Of a stretch of DNA of 64,000 nucleotides, positions 36,993 to 45,122 are shown piece by piece (position 1 is the first letter of the stretch; every line of letters begins with the position of its first letter). A program made the translations under genes and the position numbers. Source of the stretch: UBA5543 sp964464965 (lineage in GTDB: Bacteria; Bacteroidota; Bacteroidia; Chitinophagales; Chitinophagaceae); the NCBI GenBank assembly GCA_964464965.1, contig CAYXHM010000002.1, forward strand, positions 186,001 to 250,000. Reading direction: 5' to 3'. The notes below the pieces were generated by a model, which did no database searches, was not told the origin of the DNA, and saw only the letters and a list, made by a program, of their open reading frames with translations.

Positions 36993-37358
36993 TTAAGCAG
37001 GTACACCGGCTTGCTCGCTTACTTTATTACGCCTTTTAGCATTGTACTGCACAGCGTATTTGTCCAATTTTGTGATCATGTGACGCATGATAGACTCATC
37101 ACGGTTCATCTGGATTTCCAGTGGTCCGTTAGACTGTGGGTCAGCCTGGTATTCCAGTACCCAGTACAAGCCTGTAGTCTTTTTCTCAATCGGGTAAGCT
37201 AATGAGCGAAGTCCCCATGCATTTTCGTGCACTATTTTTCCGCCTTTGTCTTTAATAAAGTCTGCATACTTTTTTTGTGCAGCTTTGTAATCTTCTTCAG
37301 CCAGTACAGGTGTGAAGATTACCATCAGTTCGTAATCCTGAAGATTTTCTGTTGCCAT
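36993..37358 (-). CDS. rpsF: 30S ribosomal protein S6
   Basis: A 121-residue S6 with YELMVIFTPVL, WGLRSLAYPIEKKTTGLYWVLEYQ and DESIMRHMITKLDKYA. It is first in the ribosomal operon. Its messenger has a leader of about 95 nt containing a probable S6:S18 binding motif, annotated separately. Confidence 0.98.
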   Translation of the reverse strand: MATENLQDYELMVIFTPVLAEEDYKAAQKKYADFIKDKGGKIVHENAWGLRSLAYPIEKKTTGLYWVLEYQADPQSNGPLEIQMNRDESIMRHMITKLDKYAVQYNAKRRNKVSEQAGVPA

Positions 37359-37384
37359 AAAATTGTTTTAATTAATAAATGTTT

Positions 37385-37426
37385 TTCCCGCATACCCGGC
37401 AGCAACGCTGGATACTCGCCCGGGAA
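37385..37426 (-). promoter_or_regulatory. Putative S6:S18 autoregulatory leader RNA
   Basis: In the rpsF 5' leader (minus strand) a hairpin forms from UUCCCG/CGGGAA (6 bp), an internal loop, a second stem GUAUC/GGUAU (with G-U pairs), and an apical stem CAGC/GCUG with a GUU loop. A CCG bulge (37397-37399) sits between the apical and middle stems. An apical stem followed by a CCG bulge is the layout described for the S6:S18 binding motif in rpsF leaders, which mimics helix 22 of 16S rRNA. It lies 27 nt upstream of the rpsF ATG. No covariation test was possible here. Confidence 0.62.
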
Positions 37427-37454
37427 GGCAAGCAGCCGGATAATTTTGGGACGG

Positions 37455-37462
37455 CAAAGGTA
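37455..37462 (-). promoter_or_regulatory. -7 element TACCTTTG before rpsF
   Basis: Exact TAnnTTTG match, 96 nt before the rpsF ATG, just upstream of the leader motif. Confidence 0.55.
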
Positions 37463-37562
37463 AGGTTAATTTGTGGATAAATAAATCAAAAAGGCAGAAA
37501 AAGCTAATACCTGATGTAACTGCCTGATTTTCAAAAGTCTGGGTGATAACGCTTTTTATATA

Positions 37563-37601
37563 AATGATAATACCCGGACCTGTAGTCCGGGTATTATCAT
37601 T
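37563..37601 (-). terminator. 17-bp perfect hairpin after T9SS protein gene
   Basis: AATGATAATACCCGGAC and its exact complement enclose a 5-nt loop, 14 bp after the stop of the gene at 37615-38994. The U-tract on the minus strand is weak. Confidence 0.7.
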
Positions 37602-37614
37602 ATAAGAGTAAATA

Positions 37615-38994
37615 TTACTGTATTGTAATTACTTGCCTTGCTGGTGCGCCGTTGTTGCTGCTTACATTTAATATATAGTTACCTGCTGGCAGGTTCGCTG
37701 TATTCAGTTGCACTTGCTGCTGATTTAAGGCAGATACGGACCTTACTACCTGGCCGGTCACATTTACCAGTTGTACCTGCGCATGCTGCATATCGCCCAG
37801 TATAATATTAATGACATCGTCGGCCGGGTTAGGATATACAGTTAATTTGCTGTCTTTCGATGCATCTTTTACACCCACGTTGTAATATTCTTCATAGTAC
37901 AGGTTTTGCGTAAAGGCGGGGAATGGAATTTTTACGCCGCTTATATACATATATACCTCCACTTTGTACAAATCGCCGTGTGTGTTATACGATGCTTCAG
38001 CTTCGGCTTCTTTATCCCAACTGTTGTTAACTTCATCCCAATAAGAAAATGCGAGCGTTGCCGGTTTACCATTGGCATATGTGCGTGTTTCCAGTTCTGA
38101 GTTCATCCAACCTGCTGTAGCACTGTCCCATTCCTTGTAAAGACGGTAATCCAGTTCGCCTGCTGTAGTATATCCTAAGCTGTCAAAATAACTATACTCC
38201 CATCTTGTAGAGTCATAATTATAGAATTCCTCTGTAGTAGTTTTTAATTTATTGTTCGGGTAGTAAGTATTGATATTCCTGTATGTTGAATCCCAACCTG
38301 TGCCGTTCCATTGTAATGACAAATTTGCCACGTTGTTACCACTGCCATCATAGGTATAATATGTAACGTATGCCGGTTCTGAAATCGTAAGGTTATGCGT
38401 ACTATCTACCAACAGCTTGTTCTGATTGTCATATTTGTACTCTGTTGCTTGCATAGGTGTCCATTTGCTCTGCGACATATCCCAATAAGAGGTGGTACGT
38501 GTTGAAATATCGCCATTTGCATTAAACACGGCTTTTTCTTCATAATTGTTTACCATGTTGCCACTTTGTTTATATGCAGACACAAATGCTGTCCTTTTAT
38601 TACCTGCATTATATGTTGCACTGTACCGCTGCATCAGGTCAAGGCCACCTCCATTGTCGCTGAATTTCAGCGCAGTGTCATAATTGATTGTACCCTCAAG
38701 CCCATAGTCATTAATATACAATTCATCAAAAGTGATAACAGAGCCGCGCCCGTTTGAATAGTTATACTTTCCGGAATCCACGAGAGAGGTTGTCATGTCA
38801 TCTATATCCAGCGCATAACCGGATGTTGCGGATATCCTATAGTATAATGCTGTAGGCTTATGAGCGTCTTTAGTTGCCTGCTCAATAACCCTTGCCCTGT
38901 GGGTAGGGTTTTTGCCTAAAGCAAAATCAGATGTCTGGGCATGGAGGCCCGTTGCAGATGCTGCAAATAATAATACGGGTATTACTTTTTTCAT
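37615..38994 (-). CDS. T9SS type A sorting domain protein
   Basis: A secreted protein of 459 residues. It has a signal peptide (VIPVLLFAASATGLHAQ), a body rich in Tyr/Trp/Thr with repeated Y-x-Y-D-x-x-N-K-L/Q strands that resemble RHS/YD-like or beta-solenoid repeats (about 130-330), and a C-terminal type A sorting domain starting LTVYPNPADDVINI and ending ARQVITIQ. No enzyme motif is seen. It stands alone between the rpsF operon and glnS, with its own terminator. Confidence 0.85.
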   Translation of the reverse strand: MKKVIPVLLFAASATGLHAQTSDFALGKNPTHRARVIEQATKDAHKPTALYYRISATSGYALDIDDMTTSLVDSGKYNYSNGRGSVITFDELYINDYGLEGTINYDTALKFSDNGGGLDLMQRYSATYNAGNKRTAFVSAYKQSGNMVNNYEEKAVFNANGDISTRTTSYWDMSQSKWTPMQATEYKYDNQNKLLVDSTHNLTISEPAYVTYYTYDGSGNNVANLSLQWNGTGWDSTYRNINTYYPNNKLKTTTEEFYNYDSTRWEYSYFDSLGYTTAGELDYRLYKEWDSATAGWMNSELETRTYANGKPATLAFSYWDEVNNSWDKEAEAEASYNTHGDLYKVEVYMYISGVKIPFPAFTQNLYYEEYYNVGVKDASKDSKLTVYPNPADDVINIILGDMQHAQVQLVNVTGQVVRSVSALNQQQVQLNTANLPAGNYILNVSSNNGAPARQVITIQ

Positions 38995-39084
38995 AAAGGG
39001 AGTTTTTTTAAATGTTGTTAAACAAATCTATCGTCTCAAACGGTGGATAGTTACAAATCGTATGCCATAAATTTGTTAAAAGCT

Positions 39085-39128
39085 TTTTATGACAAAGCGT
39101 ACGGTATACCGTACGCTTTGTCATAAAA
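39085..39128. terminator. 44-bp perfect palindrome after glnS
   Basis: A perfect palindrome with 22-nt arms, centred on GTATAC and flanked by T and A tracts. It starts 20 bp after the glnS stop and is likely its terminator. Its complete symmetry means it would work in either direction. Confidence 0.78.
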
Positions 39129-39147
39129 TATTAAATAGAGAATAGTA

Positions 39148-40824
39148 TTATTGTTTGTGCTGTTCTTTGGCCCAGCTATCTTTTAGTCCAACCGTACGGT
39201 TAAATACAGGCTTGCCGGGCGTACTGTCTTTGTCCATGCAAAAATAACCTTTGCGTAAAAACTGGAACTGCTCGCCTATAGTTGCATTGGCAAGAGCAGG
39301 TTCTATATATACCCGGGGCAATATCTCCAGCGAGTTTTCGTTAATATAGCTTTTAAAATCGCCCTCTCCGCTGGCAGGGTTTTCTACTTTAAACAGCCTG
39401 TCATACAGGCGCACTTCGGCTGTTTGCGCTGTAGCAATATTTACCCAGTGTATCGTTCCTTTTACCTTTAGCCCGCTGGTATCGCTACCGCTTTTACTAT
39501 CAGGGTTATAGGTGCAATGTATTTCTGATACGTTGCCGCTATCATCCTTTACAAAACTATCGCAGGTAATGATGTAGGCATGTTTCAGCCTTACTGTCAA
39601 ACCCGGCCCCAGGCGGAAGAATTTTTTAGGCGGTTCTTCCATAAAATCCTCACGCTCTATCCATATTTCACGGCTGAACGGTATTTTATGGCTACCTGCA
39701 GTTTCATCTTCAGGATTGTTTTCTGCTTCCAGTTCCTCCGTTTGGCCTTCCGGATAGTTGGTTATTACCAGCTTCACCGGGTCCAGCACAGCCATCATGC
39801 GGGTAGCAGTCTTGTTCAGTTGCTCGCGTACGCAAAACTCCAGCATGCTGATGTCCGTTATGTTTTCACGTTTACCTATGCCTATTGCTTCGCTGAAATT
39901 AACCAATGCTTTGGCAGGGTAACCACGCCTGCGCATACCTGTAATAGTAGGCATGCGGGGGTCGTCCCAACCGGCAACGTGTTTTTCATTCACCAGTTGC
40001 AGCAGCTTGCGCTTGCTCATTACGGTATAGGTAAGGTTGCGTCGCGCAAATTCATATTGCTGAGATGGGTAAATACCCAGTTTCTCAATAAACCAGTTGT
40101 ATAACGGGCGATGATGTATGAACTCCAGCGTACAGATGGAGTGCGTAATTTTTTCAATACTATCACTTTGCCCGTGTGCAAAATCATATATAGGGTATAT
40201 GCACCAGTCATTGCCCGTACGGTGATGATGCGCGTGTTTTATACGGTACATCAGCGGGTCGCGCATCAGCAGGTTGGGGTGGGCCATATCTATTTTGGCA
40301 CGTAGTACCTTTTCACCATCCTTATATTTTCCTGCACGCATATCTGCAAACAGTTGCAGGTTTTCCTCGATGCTCCTGTCGCGGTAAGGGCTGTTGATGC
40401 CGGGCGTGGTCAGCGAGCCTTTGCTTGCAGCTATCTCTTCTGCAGTACTATCGTCAACATAAGCCAGCCCTTTTCTTATCAGGTCTGTTGCATAAGTATA
40501 GAGTGTTTCAAAATAGTCAGATGCATAATACAGGCCATCCCAGGTGATGCCTATCGCATCCAGCAGCCATTTTATGTCCTGTTGTATGCCTTCTACATAT
40601 TCGGTCTCTTCAGTTACGGGGTTGGTATCGTCAAAACGCAGGTTACATTTACCATTATACTTCTTAGCCAGCCCGAAGTTCAGGCAGATGGCCGAAGCAT
40701 GGCCAATATGCAGGTAGCCATTGGGTTCCGGCGGGAAACGGGTATGTATAGCGGTATATTTACCACTTTTCAGGTCTTCTTCTATAATCTCCTCCAGAAA
40801 GTTGAGTGACTTTTCTTCGCTCAT
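39148..40824 (-). CDS. glnS: Glutaminyl-tRNA synthetase
   Basis: It charges tRNA-Gln. The class I enzyme of 558 residues has the HIGH motif in PPEPNGYLHIGHASA, the GlnRS-typical RFDDTNP, the KMSKS-like VMSKRK, and an anticodon-binding beta-barrel C-terminal half. The FEYDxTNP-like and WCIYPIYDFAHGQSDSIE segments place it with GlnRS rather than GluRS. The ATG at 40824 (MSEEKSLNFLEEIIEEDL) is preferred over the ATG at 40836 and a TTG at 40851 that overlaps the -7 element. Confidence 0.95.
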   Translation of the reverse strand: MSEEKSLNFLEEIIEEDLKSGKYTAIHTRFPPEPNGYLHIGHASAICLNFGLAKKYNGKCNLRFDDTNPVTEETEYVEGIQQDIKWLLDAIGITWDGLYYASDYFETLYTYATDLIRKGLAYVDDSTAEEIAASKGSLTTPGINSPYRDRSIEENLQLFADMRAGKYKDGEKVLRAKIDMAHPNLLMRDPLMYRIKHAHHHRTGNDWCIYPIYDFAHGQSDSIEKITHSICTLEFIHHRPLYNWFIEKLGIYPSQQYEFARRNLTYTVMSKRKLLQLVNEKHVAGWDDPRMPTITGMRRRGYPAKALVNFSEAIGIGKRENITDISMLEFCVREQLNKTATRMMAVLDPVKLVITNYPEGQTEELEAENNPEDETAGSHKIPFSREIWIEREDFMEEPPKKFFRLGPGLTVRLKHAYIITCDSFVKDDSGNVSEIHCTYNPDSKSGSDTSGLKVKGTIHWVNIATAQTAEVRLYDRLFKVENPASGEGDFKSYINENSLEILPRVYIEPALANATIGEQFQFLRKGYFCMDKDSTPGKPVFNRTVGLKDSWAKEQHKQ

Positions 40825-40848
40825 GACAATTTGCATTTTTGCAGGATG

Positions 40849-40856
40849 CAAAGGTA
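40849..40856 (-). promoter_or_regulatory. -7 element TACCTTTG before glnS
   Basis: Exact TAnnTTTG match on the minus strand, 24 nt before the chosen glnS start. Confidence 0.5.
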
Positions 40857-40876
40857 AGCTTTGAGCCGCTTAATAT

Positions 40877-41565
40877 TTACAACTTAAATATGACACCAAA
40901 ATTACCGGTAAGAGCATATTGTAACATAGCCGGTGGTTGATATTTTTCATTGGAAAAGGGCAGGGTATAAGATTGCATATTATTGGTAAACATCTGGTGG
41001 TAAGAAACGCCACCCGATAATGATATTCGTTCATTAACTTTTCTGATCAGGGAAATGTCGGCTATGCCAAAACCCGAAAAGCGTTTGAAAGCAAATGCGC
41101 GAACGGCTGATGTTTCTCTTTTCCCGGTAGCTAATTCTTCAAAAGTGGCGTAGTTTTTTAAGTGGTAGGCAGCCGCAATACCCAGCGAGGGAACGACTGA
41201 CAGCTTGCCCACTTCTATAGTGTATCCTACTTTTATTGGTAGCAGTGCGTTGATTACTGCAATAGATACCTTCCTGTTATTCCGGGCATAGCCCGTGAAC
41301 GGGTCATATTCAAACACAGGACTAATGATACAACCGGTTTTTAAAATACTGAGACCGGTTGAAAATCTCCAATGCCCCTTCTGTGTTCCGATTTGTATTC
41401 CGCCTGTTAATGAAAGGGATTTCTTGTCTCCAAACCCTTTGTTGAAAATAGTGCTTCCAGTTCAGTAACTCCCGCACCTATATATGGCTGCAGGAACAGG
41501 TTTTTTTGTGCAAAGCAGCTACAATGCAGCAGCAGCAGAACTGCGATAAGTTTTATACGGTTCAT
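40877..41565 (-). pseudogene. Frameshifted outer-membrane beta-barrel-like protein
   Basis: Starting from the ATG at 41565 the frame gives MNRIKLIAVLLLLHCSCFAQ, a good signal peptide, and QPYIGAGVTE, then runs into TAA. From about 41460 a different frame continues TGSTIFNKGFGDKKSL, LTGGIQIGTQKGHW, and on through the 146-residue open part to a C-terminal LTGNFGVIFKL, as in small OmpA/porin-like barrels. A single missing base near 41460 explains both. It is either a sequencing error or a recently inactivated gene; the rest is intact and would give about 229 residues. Confidence 0.75.
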
Positions 41566-41696
41566 AAGTATGTTCTGAGTTGCGAAAATAGCGTGTTGTA
41601 CCCATTTTCCCCTAATATCCGGTGCAATCCTGAACTAATACAACAATTTCAATGACTGGTGTACCTGATTTTCCCTTTTACTTTTCAGTTTTCAAT

Positions 41697-41704
41697 TAGC
41701 TTTG
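41697..41704 (+). promoter_or_regulatory. -7 element TAGCTTTG before alaS
   Basis: Exact TAnnTTTG match, 23 nt before the alaS ATG at 41728. Confidence 0.5.
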
Positions 41705-41727
41705 TAACCTTATTGAATTTCATATTT

Positions 41728-44346
41728 ATGCTAACCGCCAACCAGATAAGGCAACAGTTTTTAGATTTCTTCAAAGGGAAAGGGCATGTTATTGTCCCAT
41801 CCGCGCCTATAGTTATAAAAAACGACCCCACATTGCTGTTTACTAATGCGGGTATGAACCAGTTTAAGGACTACTTTTTGGGTAACAAACCCGCGCCCGA
41901 TAAACGTGTGGCAGATACCCAGAAATGCCTGCGTGTAAGCGGCAAGCACAACGACCTGGAAGAAGTGGGCGTTGACACCTACCACCATACCATGTTCGAG
42001 ATGCTGGGCAACTGGAGTTTTGGCGATTATTTTAAAGAAGAAGCCATAGCCTGGAGCTGGGAGTTGCTGACAAGTGTGTACGGGCTGGATAAGAACAGGC
42101 TGTATGTTACGGTGTTTGAAGGCGACAGCAAAGACGGCTTGCCCAAAGACCAGGACGCATGGAACTACTGGAAACAATGGATAGCCGAAGACCGCATACT
42201 GCTGGGCAATAAAAAGGATAACTTCTGGGAAATGGGCGATACCGGCCCCTGTGGCCCTTGCAGCGAGATACATGTGGACTGCCGCCCCGATAGCGAGCGC
42301 GAACAGGTAGATGGCCGCACACTGGTAAATGCCGACCACCCGCAGGTAATAGAGATATGGAACAACGTGTTCATGGAGTTCAACCGCATGAAGGACGGCA
42401 GCCTGGTAAAGCTGCCCGCACAGCATGTAGATACAGGCATGGGCCTTGAAAGGTTGGTGCGTGTGCTACAGGGTAAAACCAGCAATTACGATACAGACCT
42501 GTTTACCGGTACCATATCTGCTACAGAAAAAATAACGGGTAAGAAATACGGCAATACGGATAGTAAGGAAGATGTGGCTTTCCGCGTAATAGCCGATCAT
42601 ATACGTACCATAGCATTTACCATTGCAGATGGCCAGTTGCCATCGAACACCGGTGCGGGTTATGTGATACGCCGCATACTGCGCAGGGCGGTAAGGTATT
42701 ATTATTCATATCTCGACTATAAACAACCCCTGCTGAACCAACTGATGCCGCAACTGGCGCAGCAGTTTGATGGTGTGTTCACTGAACTGCAGCACCAGCT
42801 CGATTTGATAGTGCGCGTGGTGAAAGAAGAGGAAGAGGCGTTTTTGAGGACGTTGGATAAGGGATTGAAGAAAGTAGATGAGATAACCAATTCATCTACC
42901 AGCACGACCATACCCGGTAATGTTGCCTTCGAACTTAACGATACTTTCGGTTTCCCTATAGACCTGACAGAACTGATAGCAAAAGAAAAAGGCTGGACAG
43001 TGGACCTGGCAGGCTTTGAGGCGGAATTGAAAAAACAAAAAGACCGCAGCCGTGCAGCTACTGCTCTGGATACGGAAGATTGGGTGGTATTACAGGACGG
43101 CAGGACGGAGTTTGTAGGCTATACCGAACTGGAATGTGCGGCACGGATATTAAAGTACAGGAAGGTAACCGGCAAAGGCAAAGAGTCTTATCAATTAGTG
43201 CTGGATAAAACCCCTTTCTATGCCGAAAGTGGCGGCCAGGTGGGCGACCGTGGTGCATTGCTCTGGGAAGACCAGCCATCAGTTCAGATTGTTGATACAA
43301 AAAAAGAGAACGACCTCATCATACACTTTGCGGAAAAGCTGCCGCAAAACTTCAACTCGCCTATGATGGCAGCTGTAGATGTGGAGAAGCGTCGCACTAC
43401 AGAAGTACATCACAGCGCTACGCACCTGCTGCATGCAGCATTGAGGCAGGTATTGGGCATACATGTAGCGCAAAAAGGTTCTTTAGTAAATGAAGAGCAC
43501 CTGCGTTTCGACTTTTCACACTTCGCTAAAGTAAGTGACGAAGAAATAGCCCAGGTAGAAGCAATCGTCAATAAAAAGATCCGTGAGAACCACGCTGTGG
43601 TCATCAAAGAAATGCCGAAAGATGAAGCGGTGAAGCTGGGCGCTATGGCTTTGTTTGGGGAGAAGTATGGCGATAAAGTACGTGTAGTAACTATTGACCC
43701 GTCTTATTCTATAGAGCTTTGTGGCGGCACGCATGTGGGCAATACAGGCCAGTTGGGGTTATTCAAAATAAAACACGAAAGCGCTGTAGCGGCAGGTGTG
43801 CGCCGTATAGAAGCGGTGAGCGGCCATGCTGCTGAAATATATGTGAATGAAAACCTGCATCTGCTCCACCAGTTGAAAGAGGCACTGAAAAGTACCAAAG
43901 ACCCTGTAAAGGCTATAGAAAAACTACAGGAAGAAAAAGCACAGCTGGAAAAACATGCCGAAATGCTGGAAGCACGCCAGTTGGTAGGCATCCGCAACGA
44001 GGTGTTGAAGAAGGACGAGATCATCAACCAGGTGACCTTTATTGGTGATATTGTTGAGGTACAGTCAGCCGATGCGCTGAAGAAGCTCTGCATGGACCTG
44101 AAGCATCACCTGAACGACCATGTGATAGTTTTGTGCAGCAACATAGGCGGTAAAGCATTTGTTGCCGTGGGTGTAGATGAAAAGGTGATTGCAGCTAAAG
44201 GACTGGATGCAAATGCCATCATAAAAAACCAGGTAGCCCCGCTGATAAAAGGCGGCGGCGGCGGGCAAAAAACGCTGGCTACCGCCGGCGGGCAGGAAAC
44301 AGGCCAGTTAAAAGCAGTGATAGAAGCGGTGAAAGCTTTGCTATAA
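41728..44346 (+). CDS. alaS: Alanyl-tRNA synthetase
   Basis: It charges tRNA-Ala and edits mischarged Ser/Gly. The 872-residue protein has the class II catalytic core (FTNAGMNQFKDYFLG, HHTMFEMLGNWSFGDYF, GDTGPCGPCSEIH), the editing domain with zinc ligands in HSATHLLH and LCGGTH, and a C-terminal oligomerisation/C-Ala region ending GGGGGQKTLATAGG. The ATG at 41728 is chosen because the N-terminus then reads MLTANQIRQQFLDFFKGKGH as in the family; upstream codons lie over the -7 element. Confidence 0.97.
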   Translation: MLTANQIRQQFLDFFKGKGHVIVPSAPIVIKNDPTLLFTNAGMNQFKDYFLGNKPAPDKRVADTQKCLRVSGKHNDLEEVGVDTYHHTMFEMLGNWSFGDYFKEEAIAWSWELLTSVYGLDKNRLYVTVFEGDSKDGLPKDQDAWNYWKQWIAEDRILLGNKKDNFWEMGDTGPCGPCSEIHVDCRPDSEREQVDGRTLVNADHPQVIEIWNNVFMEFNRMKDGSLVKLPAQHVDTGMGLERLVRVLQGKTSNYDTDLFTGTISATEKITGKKYGNTDSKEDVAFRVIADHIRTIAFTIADGQLPSNTGAGYVIRRILRRAVRYYYSYLDYKQPLLNQLMPQLAQQFDGVFTELQHQLDLIVRVVKEEEEAFLRTLDKGLKKVDEITNSSTSTTIPGNVAFELNDTFGFPIDLTELIAKEKGWTVDLAGFEAELKKQKDRSRAATALDTEDWVVLQDGRTEFVGYTELECAARILKYRKVTGKGKESYQLVLDKTPFYAESGGQVGDRGALLWEDQPSVQIVDTKKENDLIIHFAEKLPQNFNSPMMAAVDVEKRRTTEVHHSATHLLHAALRQVLGIHVAQKGSLVNEEHLRFDFSHFAKVSDEEIAQVEAIVNKKIRENHAVVIKEMPKDEAVKLGAMALFGEKYGDKVRVVTIDPSYSIELCGGTHVGNTGQLGLFKIKHESAVAAGVRRIEAVSGHAAEIYVNENLHLLHQLKEALKSTKDPVKAIEKLQEEKAQLEKHAEMLEARQLVGIRNEVLKKDEIINQVTFIGDIVEVQSADALKKLCMDLKHHLNDHVIVLCSNIGGKAFVAVGVDEKVIAAKGLDANAIIKNQVAPLIKGGGGGQKTLATAGGQETGQLKAVIEAVKALL

Positions 44347-44363
44347 CGTAGAAATACGTTATA
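44342..44363 (+). other. Hairpin with GAAA tetraloop at alaS stop
   Basis: A perfect 9-bp stem, TATAACGTA with TACGTTATA, closes a GAAA (GNRA) tetraloop and includes the alaS stop codon. It lies 10 nt before the next start codon. It has no U-tract of a normal terminator; it may be an RNA-stability or coupling element. Confidence 0.5.
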
Positions 44364-44372
44364 TTCGTATTT

Positions 44373-45017
44373 ATGAAGCTGCAAGCCATTTTATTGCCTG
44401 TTATGCTTTGTGCCATACCTGCTATAGCGCAAAAAGACAGCCTGGTAAAAATCCCTTTCGAAGTATCAGCAAAGGCTAATGTATATTTTGGCGAAATAGC
44501 AGATACATCTAAAATAGTGCGTGGTGCGGGCATACCTCCTGTTGAAATTGATATAAGAGGTGTAAAGCTGGTAACCTTTGAAGGAGTAGAGGGGCTTGTC
44601 TCATTCTACGGGCTGGATAGCACCTACTTTAATGCTGATGGCGGCCATTGCACTGTTTACACAGGGGTGGCGGCGTGTGGTTCTTTTTCGGGCATCAACC
44701 ATGCTAAAATAGCAACTTTTCTTACAGGTGTAATCGTCAGCGACTATTCAAGGATGGAATTGCCTCCGGACGCCATTGACTTTACGGACATGGAGCACAG
44801 AATTGAGTACGTCCCGTCTTTCGACCAGCCCTTTTTTATTGGTGACGGGAAGAACAAAACCGGCGCAGTGCAGCGTTGGCATATTCCCAAAGATGCCACT
44901 ATCCTTTATTTAGGCTTTGCCGATGCTGCCTACGGCCCACCCGGCCACTATTGCGATAACGATGGGTCTGTAAAAGGCACTATCGTATTACATTATACTG
45001 ATAAGGGCCGGAATTAG
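44373..45017 (+). CDS. Hypothetical exported protein
   Basis: A 214-residue protein with a clear signal peptide (AILLPVMLCAIPAIAQ). The mature part has no motif I can name with confidence. The C-terminal segment with IPKDATILYLGFADA and PPGHYCDNDGS resembles beta-sandwich modules seen in lectin-like or exported PEP-type proteins, where a Pro-Gly-x-x-x-Asp-Asn loop binds calcium or sugar; this is a weak inference. It follows alaS by 26 bp and may be co-transcribed with it. Confidence 0.7.
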   Translation: MKLQAILLPVMLCAIPAIAQKDSLVKIPFEVSAKANVYFGEIADTSKIVRGAGIPPVEIDIRGVKLVTFEGVEGLVSFYGLDSTYFNADGGHCTVYTGVAACGSFSGINHAKIATFLTGVIVSDYSRMELPPDAIDFTDMEHRIEYVPSFDQPFFIGDGKNKTGAVQRWHIPKDATILYLGFADAAYGPPGHYCDNDGSVKGTIVLHYTDKGRN

Positions 45018-45031
45018 CCGGGATACCGGTA

Positions 45032-45061
45032 TTATCCACGCAGTATTGCTAAATATCCACA
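45032..45061 (+). promoter_or_regulatory. Two DnaA-box-like sequences upstream of dnaN
   Basis: TTATCCACG (45032-45040) and ATATCCACA (45053-45061) each differ by one base from the consensus TTATCCACA. They are in the same orientation, 21 bp apart, just before the dnaN promoter. No gene dnaA is seen. Confidence 0.35.
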
Positions 45062-45088
45062 GCCCTATGGCTGGTGTCTGTAAACAAG

Positions 45089-45096
45089 TATCTTTG
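45089..45096 (+). promoter_or_regulatory. -7 element TATCTTTG before dnaN
   Basis: Exact TAnnTTTG match, 26 nt before the dnaN ATG. Confidence 0.5.
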
Positions 45097-45122
45097 TTTG
45101 GAGTAAAACTATTTATATAAAA

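Noticed and set aside
37472..37480. Perfect DnaA box (TTATCCACA) on the minus strand upstream of rpsF
   Set aside because: A single 9-mer match is expected by chance in a window of this size and no cluster accompanies it.
41761..42426. 221-codon minus-strand frame inside alaS
   Set aside because: Antisense shadow of a highly conserved gene; no domain signature.
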